A stretch of DNA of 64,000 nt from Bacillus luti. Its GTDB lineage: Bacteria; Bacillota; Bacilli; Bacillales; Bacillaceae_G. Made by a program: the position numbers and the translations under genes. Numbering within the stretch: the stretch's first letter is position 1; the number at the start of each line of letters is the position of its first letter. Of this stretch, positions 47,223 through 55,463 are shown piece by piece. The stretch is taken from positions 47,821 to 111,820 of the forward strand of contig NZ_MACI01000047.1 in assembly GCF_001884105.1 (NCBI RefSeq). Reading direction: 5' to 3'. Below the pieces are notes generated by a model. The model had not been told where the DNA came from, did no database searches, and saw nothing but the letters and a program-made list of their open reading frames with translations.

Positions 47223-48341
47223 ATGGGTTGTGCAGCATTTAAAAAACTATGGGAAAAATATGAAAAAGGAACACTCACACGTGATGAACAAGAAGAATTA
47301 GAAAGTCATATAGAAACTTGTGAGGAATGTGAAGTGTATTTGGATGAATTGCTTACGAAGAGTGAGCCGATCAAGAAAAGACTACCACCACAAAATCTTA
47401 ATGTCCCGTTTTGGAAAATAAAGTGGAAACAGCGTTGGCAAACTGTTAGTTTTGTCCTTGCGGTTTGTATAGCAATCTATTTTGCCGATCATTTTTCGTC
47501 TTCTCTTTACTTCAATAATATGAAAAAGTTAGCTGAAGTAAATGAGATTCCAGCACTCGCACTAGAAGCAACAATTCCAAATAGTCGTTCCACTGGAGGC
47601 AGTACAAAAATCAAACCCTTTTTCCGTACAGAAAATGAAATGAATTTAGTTAAAACTGTCGGCAAAAAAGAAGTTGAATTCGGTACAGTAACAACGAAAA
47701 GCTTCTTATCGTCTGTAACTGCTACAAATAAATCTTGGGCAAACAAATTGAATTACTCTAAACTTTCCTTTGTCCATCCGAAAATAAAGCAAGGTGATCA
47801 TTTGAAAGAACCATCTAAAAAAGTGTGGGATACACTTGCAAAAGTACATGAGGGAACCGTTGCTGAAGTAGCGATATCTTTTGACAAACCATATACGTTA
47901 AAAGAACTAGAATCCATACTATATAGCATATTTGAAGCACAAGAAATGCCACCAACTCCTGTATGGTACGCTTTAGACACAGGACAAGAGAGAATAGATG
48001 AGGAAGATTTCATCCTACATGGCGGAGAGGTTATCGGATTTCCAGAACATGTAAACCTCCCTGATAGTGAAGCAGAACGACCGAAGACAAAAGAAGATGA
48101 AGTAATCGAAATGATGCGCATTCTTTCTGAGCATAAAAAAACTGTAAGTAAAACTACTTGGACTCCTGAAAAAGAGCTGAACTTAGATAAGCGTTATGAG
48201 TATGTAAAAGAGAACGGTGTAAAAGTATACGGGATCGTCATTACCGGACCGTCGAAAGAGTTATTAAAATTACAAAACTCGCCTCACGTTCGTTATGCGA
48301 CTCTTGGAGATATTGAGGTTTGGAATTGGTTTGATTATTAA
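47223..48341 (+). CDS. Membrane anti-sigma factor with zinc (ZAS) domain and sigma-regulator domains
   Basis: 372 aa from ATG 47223, with GAGGAG upstream. N-terminal zinc motif HIETCEEC (His29, Cys33, Cys36) sits in a helical domain that binds the sigma factor. A membrane helix lies at about 68-86. The extracellular half resembles the Sigma_reg_N and Sigma_reg_C type. It is co-transcribed with the ECF sigma gene and is expected to hold it inactive until an envelope signal. Confidence 0.88.
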   Translation: MGCAAFKKLWEKYEKGTLTRDEQEELESHIETCEECEVYLDELLTKSEPIKKRLPPQNLNVPFWKIKWKQRWQTVSFVLAVCIAIYFADHFSSSLYFNNMKKLAEVNEIPALALEATIPNSRSTGGSTKIKPFFRTENEMNLVKTVGKKEVEFGTVTTKSFLSSVTATNKSWANKLNYSKLSFVHPKIKQGDHLKEPSKKVWDTLAKVHEGTVAEVAISFDKPYTLKELESILYSIFEAQEMPPTPVWYALDTGQERIDEEDFILHGGEVIGFPEHVNLPDSEAERPKTKEDEVIEMMRILSEHKKTVSKTTWTPEKELNLDKRYEYVKENGVKVYGIVITGPSKELLKLQNSPHVRYATLGDIEVWNWFDY

Positions 48342-48344
48342 CAG

Positions 48345-48381
48345 CGAAAAGGTGTCATCATAATTGATGACACCTTTTCCT
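48345..48381. terminator. Terminator between anti-sigma and HD-domain genes
   Basis: GAAAAGGTGTCATCA pairs perfectly with TGATGACACCTTTTC, with a 4-nt loop, at a convergent junction. Confidence 0.92.
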
Positions 48382-48386
48382 TTCCA

Positions 48387-49364
48387 TTAATCCGAAATCA
48401 CTTTCACATACGTCCCTCTCACCGCTTTTTCATAAGCTGTATCACTCATCTGTCTTATGTTTTCTGACACGACAGACGATGGAACAACTTCCCCGGCGCG
48501 ACATACCGGCGGATCAATAAGGCGTACTTTATTTTTCTGATACAAATCATAATCGTTTCTATCTTCTTTTACTGCTACATTTGGATGGATTTTCCGTAAT
48601 AAATCTTCCACTTCTGGATCGTTACATCGCTGTAATTTCACTATAAGCTCGTCATCTTCAAGAAGGAAATCGTCTGCATGAATGACCTTTTTATGAAGAG
48701 CCAACTTTAACGTTTTCGCTAACATATCATTTCCGTATATATTCATTGGCTTCATAAAGAAATCAATTACCTCTTTGTAATACGTTTTTGTAAACCATTC
48801 TGCAATTTCGATATTTTGAAGCACCATTTTCCCGTCCACTTCGATGACATCCTCTAAAAAGCTATGAACCTCTTCCAAAGAAATATATCCGTATGTATAC
48901 ATATCTCGTAACGTATAATCCACTCGGTCTGCACATAATTCTGGCGCGGACCTTTCGAGTAACGTCCACTTCGAATCATCTAACAAAATATCTTCATAGT
49001 TATAACCATGCTTCGCAAGAATCGCTGGAATTTCTGAGTTTTTCACAACCGAGCTAAATATCTCTTCATGATAACTTTCATTGTCGTTATCAAAAACGTA
49101 ATCAATCACATGAGAAAAAGCAGTATGCGATACGTCATGCAGTAAACCCGCAATTTGTTCTTCTACTGAACCACCAAGTTTTTTAATTAACAACATAGTA
49201 CCAACTGAATGATCCAAACGCGTTACATTCCACTTCTCGTTCATTAAGTAACTCGCTCCGTTTTGATGAATACCTTTCAATCTTTGCACAGGCTTACTTA
49301 CAATCAACTCTTCTAACACTTGATCTATTTCAAATTCTCCGTATAGTACATCTGATATAAGCAC
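48387..49364 (-). CDS. HD-domain phosphohydrolase (YdhJ-like)
   Basis: 325 aa from a GTG start with AAAGGGGGATTATAA upstream. HD motif residues are in LDHSVGTM, LLHDVSHTAFSH and CADRVDYTLRD, which supply His, His-Asp and Asp ligands. Related proteins are dNTPase or nucleotidase-like. B. subtilis YdhJ is of similar length. Substrate unknown; monocistronic. Confidence 0.85.
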   Translation of the reverse strand: MLISDVLYGEFEIDQVLEELIVSKPVQRLKGIHQNGASYLMNEKWNVTRLDHSVGTMLLIKKLGGSVEEQIAGLLHDVSHTAFSHVIDYVFDNDNESYHEEIFSSVVKNSEIPAILAKHGYNYEDILLDDSKWTLLERSAPELCADRVDYTLRDMYTYGYISLEEVHSFLEDVIEVDGKMVLQNIEIAEWFTKTYYKEVIDFFMKPMNIYGNDMLAKTLKLALHKKVIHADDFLLEDDELIVKLQRCNDPEVEDLLRKIHPNVAVKEDRNDYDLYQKNKVRLIDPPVCRAGEVVPSSVVSENIRQMSDTAYEKAVRGTYVKVISD

Positions 49365-49720
49365 TTATAATCCCCCTTTATTTCAACCGCGTTTTATAAT
49401 CGTACCTCTTTTATAAAATCGACATCAACACAAATGATAATCCTGAATATTTCGATACTTTTTAAATGTTGTATATTATACATGTCTGTTATTTGTTTTA
49501 ATTCATTTGTTTTTATTGAGTACTTCTTATGTGGAGGCTTTTTTTATTGAAAAATATGGGGACTTTCATTTCTATCAAGCTAAGATATTAAAGTATCCCA
49601 AAAAGAAAATTTTATCTCTTCATAGTTGTCCATGGGAATTCAGTTCGTTTTTTTATTTTTAGGAACAATGTACTTCTTAACTTGATGGCGAGTTCCTTTT
49701 TTCTTCCACTCCGATTATAT
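49365..49720. other. 356-bp gap between yvaD and the HD-domain gene
   Basis: AT-rich. A 24-codon minus-strand stretch ending IVPKNKKTN at about 49648 has no start or ribosome site; it may be the tail of a lost gene. Nothing else supported. Confidence 0.3.
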
Positions 49721-50137
49721 CTATTGAATTTTCTTCTCTCTTATCTCATGCCAGCCACACTCTCTCCAAATAATTTTTAAATAGAAACATGGATAGACTA
49801 ATAAATATAAATTAGGAATCCACCAAGAAATATCGAAATCTAAACGGATTGTCCAAAATGCTAGAGCTTGTAACCCTGAACAAAAAGTTAAAATTAATGA
49901 TACGAACGCAAAATGGCTCCAAATAGGATTTTGTTTAAAGTGCAAATACAAACTTAAAAATCCCGTCAACGAGATTAATAAATCTAAAGGTAGAAAAGAC
50001 CAATTCCATGCCACTAAAATAGGATTTTGATAATCTTTAAACAAATATTCTTGTGGAATCATATGAAAAATTGTTATGAACCAATACATAACGAACCCAA
50101 TATCAGTAATAAGGAAAAAATATTTTAAACGGTTCAA
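49721..50137 (-). CDS. yvaD: DUF5360 membrane protein YvaD
   Basis: 138 aa with four helices. It starts at TTG, overlapping the yvaE stop by 4 nt (TTGA). It belongs with YvaD by operon order (yvaF, yvaE, yvaD). Function unknown; its coupling to an SMR transporter suggests a partner in efflux. Confidence 0.78.
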   Translation of the reverse strand: MNRLKYFFLITDIGFVMYWFITIFHMIPQEYLFKDYQNPILVAWNWSFLPLDLLISLTGFLSLYLHFKQNPIWSHFAFVSLILTFCSGLQALAFWTIRLDFDISWWIPNLYLLVYPCFYLKIIWRECGWHEIREKKIQ

Positions 50138-50496
50138 TGTACACGCTCCTCCACTACTTCTTTTTTCTTCTGTTCATGTGCTGCACTATTAAAATTTAAG
50201 ATTACAACTCCAATTAAAATAAAAAGAATCGCTAGTATCTTAATTACATTGATACTTTCTCCAAAATACACAAAACCAATTATTGTAATCGTTACAATTC
50301 CCATACCTGACCAAACTGCATATGCAACGGACATCTCCATCCCCTTTAATGCGAATGAAAGAAATGAAAAACTTACTACATAAAATACAAAAATAAGAAT
50401 ACTTGGGACAAGTTTCGTTAATCCATCAGATAGTTTCATCGCAGTTGTACCAGCTACTTCAAATAAAATTGCGAAGCATAAATAAATCCACTGCAT
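50134..50496 (-). CDS. yvaE: Small multidrug resistance (SMR) transporter YvaE
   Basis: 120 aa with four helices. The N-terminal helix carries the essential Glu (FAILFEVAGTTAMKLSDG), and VAYAVWSGMGIV and FGESINVIKI are SMR signatures. A dimeric proton antiporter for cationic drugs or guanidinium compounds. A Lys/Glu tail follows the last helix. The ribosome site is GGTGGGAG. Confidence 0.92.
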   Translation of the reverse strand: MQWIYLCFAILFEVAGTTAMKLSDGLTKLVPSILIFVFYVVSFSFLSFALKGMEMSVAYAVWSGMGIVTITIIGFVYFGESINVIKILAILFILIGVVILNFNSAAHEQKKKEVVEERVH

Positions 50497-50510
50497 TATT
50501 CTCCCACCTT

Positions 50511-51068
50511 CTATTTCGAATTGGAAATCCCATACAACAACATGTCCATAATTGATTCAAGCATACTTCCTAATGTATAATCACTCTTTTCAATAAACAT
50601 AGGATCATATATGCGATTCAGTGCTCCTAAATATACTTCAATAAAAAACGGAACTTGAATTTGTCTAATACTCCCTTCCCTCATTCCCTCCTCTATTAAC
50701 CGTATTACAGTAGACCAACCTTCACGTAAAAATCGATCTAATTTCAACCATTGATTATAATGGTGTTTTTTTAGTTCTGCTAATAAACGTGCATCCATGA
50801 ATTTAAATTGTTGTGGAATACAAATTAAAATACTTCTTATTTTTTCAACTGTTTGTAACGTATCATCTTCAGCGATATTTTTTTCCTTTTCTTGAATACT
50901 TTCTATAACATTGAGAATAACTTCATCTACTATCTCATCTTTTGAAGAGTAGTGTTCATAGATTGTCCTCTTACTCACAGCTAATTGTTTTGCCAAGTCA
51001 CTAATTGTAAATGTAAATCCCTTCGTTTGAATTTGATAAATTGTTTCTGTTAATATTCTTTGTTTCAT
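50511..51068 (-). CDS. yvaF: TetR-family repressor YvaF
   Basis: 185 aa from the ATG giving MKQRILTETIYQI, with AGGGGGCGG upstream; 16 codons further upstream are open but contain the operator. HTH is FTISDLAKQLAVSKRTIYEHY. It probably represses its own operon by binding the inverted repeat 21 bp upstream of its start. Confidence 0.9.
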   Translation of the reverse strand: MKQRILTETIYQIQTKGFTFTISDLAKQLAVSKRTIYEHYSSKDEIVDEVILNVIESIQEKEKNIAEDDTLQTVEKIRSILICIPQQFKFMDARLLAELKKHHYNQWLKLDRFLREGWSTVIRLIEEGMREGSIRQIQVPFFIEVYLGALNRIYDPMFIEKSDYTLGSMLESIMDMLLYGISNSK

Positions 51069-51088
51069 AATCCGCCCCCTAAACCTTT

Positions 51089-51114
51089 GGTACCCAATTA
51101 GTTTTATTGGTACC
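51089..51114 (-). promoter_or_regulatory. Inverted-repeat operator of the yvaFED operon
   Basis: GGTACC(C)AAT and ATTGGTACC face each other across a 7-bp centre (TAGTTTT). They lie 21-46 bp before yvaF. A TTGTAA -35 candidate stands just upstream of it on the minus strand, so binding would block the promoter. Confidence 0.7.
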
Positions 51115-51336
51115 ATTTTATTTTACAATATTTAACACTTTCTGCACAACTAGTATTTCACAAACTCTCTTTTATGTAACGAATTAAAATCGCATCTGTT
51201 AGTTCTCCGAGTTCAGCTATTTAATATCTCAATCGTCGTTTCAAAAAACTAAAAAATAGTAAAACATAAGATTACTGAGACGATAAAGGTGCATTTATAG
51301 TATCTTGATCACATAAATTTAAGAAATTAGATGCAA

Positions 51337-51712
51337 AAAGTAAAAAACTATATGCGCAGTTACAATTTGTTTCAGCGAGAATGGAACCCACGATTTTACT
51401 CGTAGGGTTTCTTATAAATAGTGTACTTGAAGAGATTTTTATAGGGTCTGGCTGCAAACACGTTTGGAATTATTACTAGGTACTTGGCCGGCTATTCTTC
51501 TTACATCATTATTATGAGCGAGCTGGCATATCGCATTACACGGCTCTGGTCATTGGGATATTGATACAGCTACGGTTATTGTGAACCATGGTATCGTAGG
51601 TCTATTCCTTGGATATTTGTGGACACGTTATCGCAAGGTATGGGCAATTATTATTGTACATGGACTAATTAATGCACATCCACTACAACTAATTGAGATT
51701 ATATTCAAGTAA
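51337..51712 (+). pseudogene. Decayed CPBP (CAAX-type) membrane protease gene
   Basis: Conceptual translation gives SVLEEIFIGS (a damaged EExxxR motif), then a stop and frameshift near 51474, LLGTWPAILLTSLL, TGA in place of TGG, ASWHIALHGSGHWDIDTATV, GIVGLFLGYLWTRYRKVWA and IIIVHGLINAHP. These are the second and third CPBP motifs. At least one frameshift and one nonsense change. The original start is not found; the 5' part (51117-51336) is unrecognisable. Confidence 0.75.
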
Positions 51713-51742
51713 AGGGCGCGATTGCGAACTAAAAAATAAAAA

Positions 51743-51777
51743 GAACTATACATAGTAATCATGTATAGTCCTTTTAT
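51743..51777. terminator. Terminator after the metallophosphoesterase gene
   Basis: ACTATACAT pairs with ATGTATAGT, flanked by A-rich and T-rich runs. Confidence 0.8.
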
Positions 51778-51785
51778 ATATAATC

Positions 51786-52892
51786 CTATTCAAACGTAAC
51801 CTCCACCTGCACAATCTCTGACCTACTTCCAAGTCTAAGCGGTGGTCCCCAAAATCCAAAACCTGAAGAAACAATGGCGTGGAATGCACCTTTTTGTGCA
51901 TATCCCCAATCTAATTCGTACATTCTTCTCGTTACAATATGATTTGGTGCCATTTGTCCGCGGTGCGTGTGACCGGATAATAATAAATCTACACCCGCAT
52001 CCGCTGCTTGTTTCAATTCAAATGGCTGGTGATCCATTGCGATAACAGGCATCGATTTATCTACCGTACTCATAAGCTTCTCAAAACTTTGACGATCTCG
52101 CTCAGTTTTATCTCTTCTTCCAACGAGATAAAACTCATCTTCAATTGTGATCACTTCATCTAAAAGAATACGAATATCAATCTTATCCATCTCCTGCAAG
52201 AATTCAGGAACCGCTCTTCCGTAATATTCGTGATTTCCTAATACGCCGTATACGCCTAATGGAGCTTTCATTTGTTTCATAATGTGCCCCATGTTTTTTT
52301 GAATGAATACACCTGGGTGGTCATCGATAATATCACCAGGCAGTAAAATAATATCTGGCTTCATTTCATTTACATGACGAACAAGTCTCTTTAAATGCGA
52401 AACACCAGACAGTTTACCAAAATGCATATCAGAAGCCATCGCAATGCGTAAACTTTTATGCCCTTCTACTTTTTTCGGTATATGTACTTCATATTTTCTT
52501 ACTACCGGGCTATATGCGTTGAATACTCCATACGCAAAGATAAAGATAAATGCAGCTAACACAGCCGCCCCTGTCCAAATAATTGCCGCCTCTTTCTCCA
52601 CCCCAAACTGTAAAAGGAAAACTGTAATATCAGCAAGTGGCAACAATATAAGCGCGTATTGGATGACCGCAAACCAAATCGAACCAATCGTTCGTAGGAA
52701 TGGAAGGAACTTAAACACTTGCACAAGAATGTACGCATATGAAATAAATGCGACTACGAAAGCGTAATATCCCCAAGACTCCCAGCCAAACACGGTACTA
52801 AGCCAAACCCAACCGTTCCAGCCAATGTAAAACATAAGTAGTGTGTATACAAGTAACATAGTAAATATATTGAAATAACGACGATTCTTCAC
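51786..52892 (-). CDS. Membrane-anchored metallophosphoesterase
   Basis: 368 aa. Four N-terminal helices (about 8-30, 40-60, 68-92 and 104-125) are followed by a calcineurin-like domain with SDMHFG, LPGDIIDD, LGNHEYYG and LSGHTHRGQ, the dimetal site. The catalytic domain probably lies on the outer face. Similar B. subtilis proteins are YkoQ/YkuE-like. The substrate is unknown. AGGAGG precedes the ATG. Confidence 0.88.
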   Translation of the reverse strand: MKNRRYFNIFTMLLVYTLLMFYIGWNGWVWLSTVFGWESWGYYAFVVAFISYAYILVQVFKFLPFLRTIGSIWFAVIQYALILLPLADITVFLLQFGVEKEAAIIWTGAAVLAAFIFIFAYGVFNAYSPVVRKYEVHIPKKVEGHKSLRIAMASDMHFGKLSGVSHLKRLVRHVNEMKPDIILLPGDIIDDHPGVFIQKNMGHIMKQMKAPLGVYGVLGNHEYYGRAVPEFLQEMDKIDIRILLDEVITIEDEFYLVGRRDKTERDRQSFEKLMSTVDKSMPVIAMDHQPFELKQAADAGVDLLLSGHTHRGQMAPNHIVTRRMYELDWGYAQKGAFHAIVSSGFGFWGPPLRLGSRSEIVQVEVTFE

Positions 52893-53553
52893 AGCGAACC
52901 TCCTTATTGATTTCTTCTATTATATCTTGTTATGCACGTTAAACGTAAATATTAAGCACTTTGTTTATCATAGTAAAGACCTCTAATTGTTAGATTTGCA
53001 TCTAACACCTCAATTGGATTAGCTTCACGATTTAAACAGCCAATACTTCATGTTTTGTGGCTTTATTATACCCCATAACAAACAAATGCTTTTTTACATT
53101 CATTTTCTACTTATGAAACCTTACAAGATTGTCACCTCTACGTAAGGTTATTAGATAGTTTATTTACTATTGCAATGTAATAATAAAAATCTGGTTCTAT
53201 GACACTATTCCGCCTCTCTTTATGTCTTCAGAAACTTTGCAACAAAACCTGAAATATACACTTTGCTAGTAACAATGATGAAGGAAAATATTATTTTACA
53301 GGTACAGCAAAACAGGCTGATTTCTGTTGTTATGGAAACTAGCGAAGATACTAAGAGATTTATAGAAACAAAAAAATATTTTCATATGGATTTAATAAAA
53401 TCAGCTCAACTTTTTTAAATTGGTAGCATTAATCTTTAAATTAAAATAAATGACTAATACGAAATAATATAGAAATGCAAAAACAATTCACTAGTTAGCT
53501 TCATCACAATACGATGTGAATTTTAAAATGAATCGCTATAAGGAGTAAATAAA
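52893..53553. other. 661-bp gap with degenerate coding remnants
   Basis: A minus-strand stretch (about 52950-53045) ending IEVLDANLTIRGLYYDKQSA, and a plus-strand frame of 47 codons (53275-53418) starting MMKENIILQVQQNRL, read like protein but lack ribosome sites. No family recognised. It is probably old gene debris with the promoter of the VanY-like gene at its end. Confidence 0.35.
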
Positions 53554-54261
53554 ATGATTAGAAAATTAATAGGTATGTTCATAGGCGGAGCTATTCTTCT
53601 CTTCCTATGTATATATATTTTTTTACATAGCATCACTGACATTGCTAAAGGTAAAGACGATATACAAAATAATGATGGATCTGTAACTATTGCATCCCCC
53701 GATACTGTGGATGTAGTAGTTAATAAAAATAGGAAACTTCCAAGTAATTATAGACCTGACGATTTAGTTGTACCTAAGGTGACATTTGCATTTGACGGGA
53801 TTCAAGAAAAAAGTCATTTACGAAGTGAAGCTGCTATCGCTTTGGAAAAATTATTTGCCTTAGCGAAACAAGATGGAATCGTATTACATGCTATATCCGG
53901 ATTTCGTTCTGAACAATATCAAAAAACTGTTTATAGACGACATGTAGCGAAACAAGGTCAAGTCCAAGCTGATAAAATTTCTGCAAAGCCAGGTCATAGC
54001 GAACATCAAACAGGGTTAACGATGGATGTTTCTGCGAGTAGCGTCAATAATACACTAGAAACTCAATTCGCGAATACGATTGAAGGAAAATGGCTTAAAA
54101 ACAATGCTCATCGTGCTGGCTTTATTATACGTTATTTAAAAGGAAAAGAGCACATTACAGGTTATTCATATGAACCATGGCATATTCGATACGTAGGTGA
54201 CATTGCAACAGAGATATACGAGAAAGGTATTACTTTAGAAGAATATCACAATGAAAAATAA
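53554..54261 (+). CDS. D-alanyl-D-alanine carboxypeptidase, VanY/M15B family
   Basis: 235 aa. One N-terminal membrane helix (about 5-27) anchors a zinc peptidase domain. Ligands and catalytic residues lie in GHSEHQTGLTMDVS (His and Asp) and YEPWHIRYVG (Glu and His). It trims the terminal D-Ala of peptidoglycan stem peptides on the cell surface. AAGGAG lies 10 nt upstream. No van resistance genes adjoin it, so this is housekeeping wall remodelling. Confidence 0.9.
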   Translation: MIRKLIGMFIGGAILLFLCIYIFLHSITDIAKGKDDIQNNDGSVTIASPDTVDVVVNKNRKLPSNYRPDDLVVPKVTFAFDGIQEKSHLRSEAAIALEKLFALAKQDGIVLHAISGFRSEQYQKTVYRRHVAKQGQVQADKISAKPGHSEHQTGLTMDVSASSVNNTLETQFANTIEGKWLKNNAHRAGFIIRYLKGKEHITGYSYEPWHIRYVGDIATEIYEKGITLEEYHNEK

Positions 54262-54554
54262 CCATCACCTTGTTAAAACTACCTTATGAGGAATATGATG
54301 AAAAAATTATATAATGCATCCTACACCTCTGTACCTATAGAATTATTCGGTAATAAAAACAGGGCAGTGGAATTTTTTCGTAAATGAACTCGAATAGTTT
54401 CTAAATGAATATAAAACTGAGAAGTACGGATTAAACGCCCCTTCAAAGAAAGTTCTCTATTTATGTTAAAATATTGCAAGTAACACGCTATTCTTAACAA
54501 TTTAATCAAGTAGTAAACAACACCATTTAAAAAAGAAGAAAGGATAGTACTAAT

Positions 54555-54920
54555 ATGGAAAACGTATCAGATGTACATAAAGAGGAATCTATAAAATCCT
54601 TACAGTCAACAATCCGTAAACTCGAGAGTGCCTTTTCACAAATGACTCAGAAAGGTGCCAATGCTACTTTAGTAAAGAAACGCCTCAAGGCAGCTAGCAT
54701 TGGCTTAGCAATGCTAGAGAGTGTTTGGAATCAAAAGCCTCATCCTTACAATCAGGGCGATTTAGCAGAAGCTCGTACTGTTCTTACTGGTTTGCTTCCA
54801 TCCATTGAAAAGGCTTATGTTAAGTCAAAGGTTGGTAGTCCTCAAAGAACTCTTTTAGAAAGAAGGATTACATCGTTGGAGCTTGCTATTCAAGCGATTG
54901 ATGCTACTTCTAATGAATAA
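54555..54920 (+). CDS. Hypothetical helical protein (121 aa)
   Basis: Soluble, mostly helical, with Lys/Arg-rich amphipathic stretches (SLQSTIRKLESAFSQM, RRITSLELAIQAID). I do not recognise the family. AGAAAGGATAG precedes the ATG and a terminator follows, which supports a real gene. The 293-bp gap upstream holds nothing I can name. Confidence 0.65.
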   Translation: MENVSDVHKEESIKSLQSTIRKLESAFSQMTQKGANATLVKKRLKAASIGLAMLESVWNQKPHPYNQGDLAEARTVLTGLLPSIEKAYVKSKVGSPQRTLLERRITSLELAIQAIDATSNE

Positions 54921-54944
54921 TTTTCCCGAATAAGACAACTGTAA

Positions 54945-54980
54945 AGAGCCTTACTACAAGTATGTAGCAAGGCTTTTATT
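54945..54980 (+). terminator. Terminator of the 121-aa helical protein gene
   Basis: AGCCTT-AC-TAC pairs with GTA-GC-AAGGCT, followed by T4. Confidence 0.8.
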
Positions 54981-55041
54981 CCGGGCTTTATTATTAGCAA
55001 ATCCATTAATCGACTTCAACACGTTCCACTCACTTCCTTAT

Positions 55042-55056
55042 TGATAACTATTATCA
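55042..55056. promoter_or_regulatory. Fur-like box without an adjacent gene
   Basis: TGATAACTATTATCA matches the 7-1-7 Fur consensus TGATAATNATTATCA at all but one position. It lies between two convergent genes, so neither neighbour is an obvious target. Confidence 0.5.
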
Positions 55057-55071
55057 ATAAGTGTTAAAAAT

Positions 55072-55104
55072 AATAAACATCCCGTTATACGATGAATGTT
55101 TATT
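55072..55104 (-). terminator. Terminator after the 91-aa gene
   Basis: AATAAACAT pairs with ATGTTTATT across the gene's stop region. Confidence 0.55.
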
Positions 55105-55375
55105 TGTTACATAAATATGCTTTACGATCATTTTTAAATAATAAGTAGTGCGCTGTATGGACTTTTCTTTCTAAATAATCAATCGAGTACGTGCCAGATG
55201 GATCTACTAAATCTCCAATTGCACCTGAGAGCTGGTCAATTACTTTCTGCAATGTTTCTAAGTTTTTCTTTTCATTTTCAGCATTCATTTCATCCATAAT
55301 GTCACAAATAAGATATTGGACTCGCCGCAAACGTAATTCCTTTTGCTCCACGTATATCTCCTCCTTACTAGTCAT
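55100..55375 (-). CDS. Hypothetical helical protein (91 aa)
   Basis: A Glu/Lys-rich helical protein with two longer helices (about 6-45) and a C-terminal LERKVHTAHYLLFKNDRKAY stretch. Function unknown and no family recognised. AAGGAGGAGATAT precedes its start, which makes translation likely. Confidence 0.65.
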   Translation of the reverse strand: MTSKEEIYVEQKELRLRRVQYLICDIMDEMNAENEKKNLETLQKVIDQLSGAIGDLVDPSGTYSIDYLERKVHTAHYLLFKNDRKAYLCNK

Positions 55376-55463
55376 ATTACGGTTTAAATATATGGCATCA
55401 TAGCTTAACCAATGCTAAAAAATATGAAGGCAACCACCTTCATCACGGTGGTCGCCTCTATTT

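Noticed and set aside
54321-54509. Minus-strand 62-codon frame after the VanY-like gene
   Set aside because: No ribosome site and no family resemblance.
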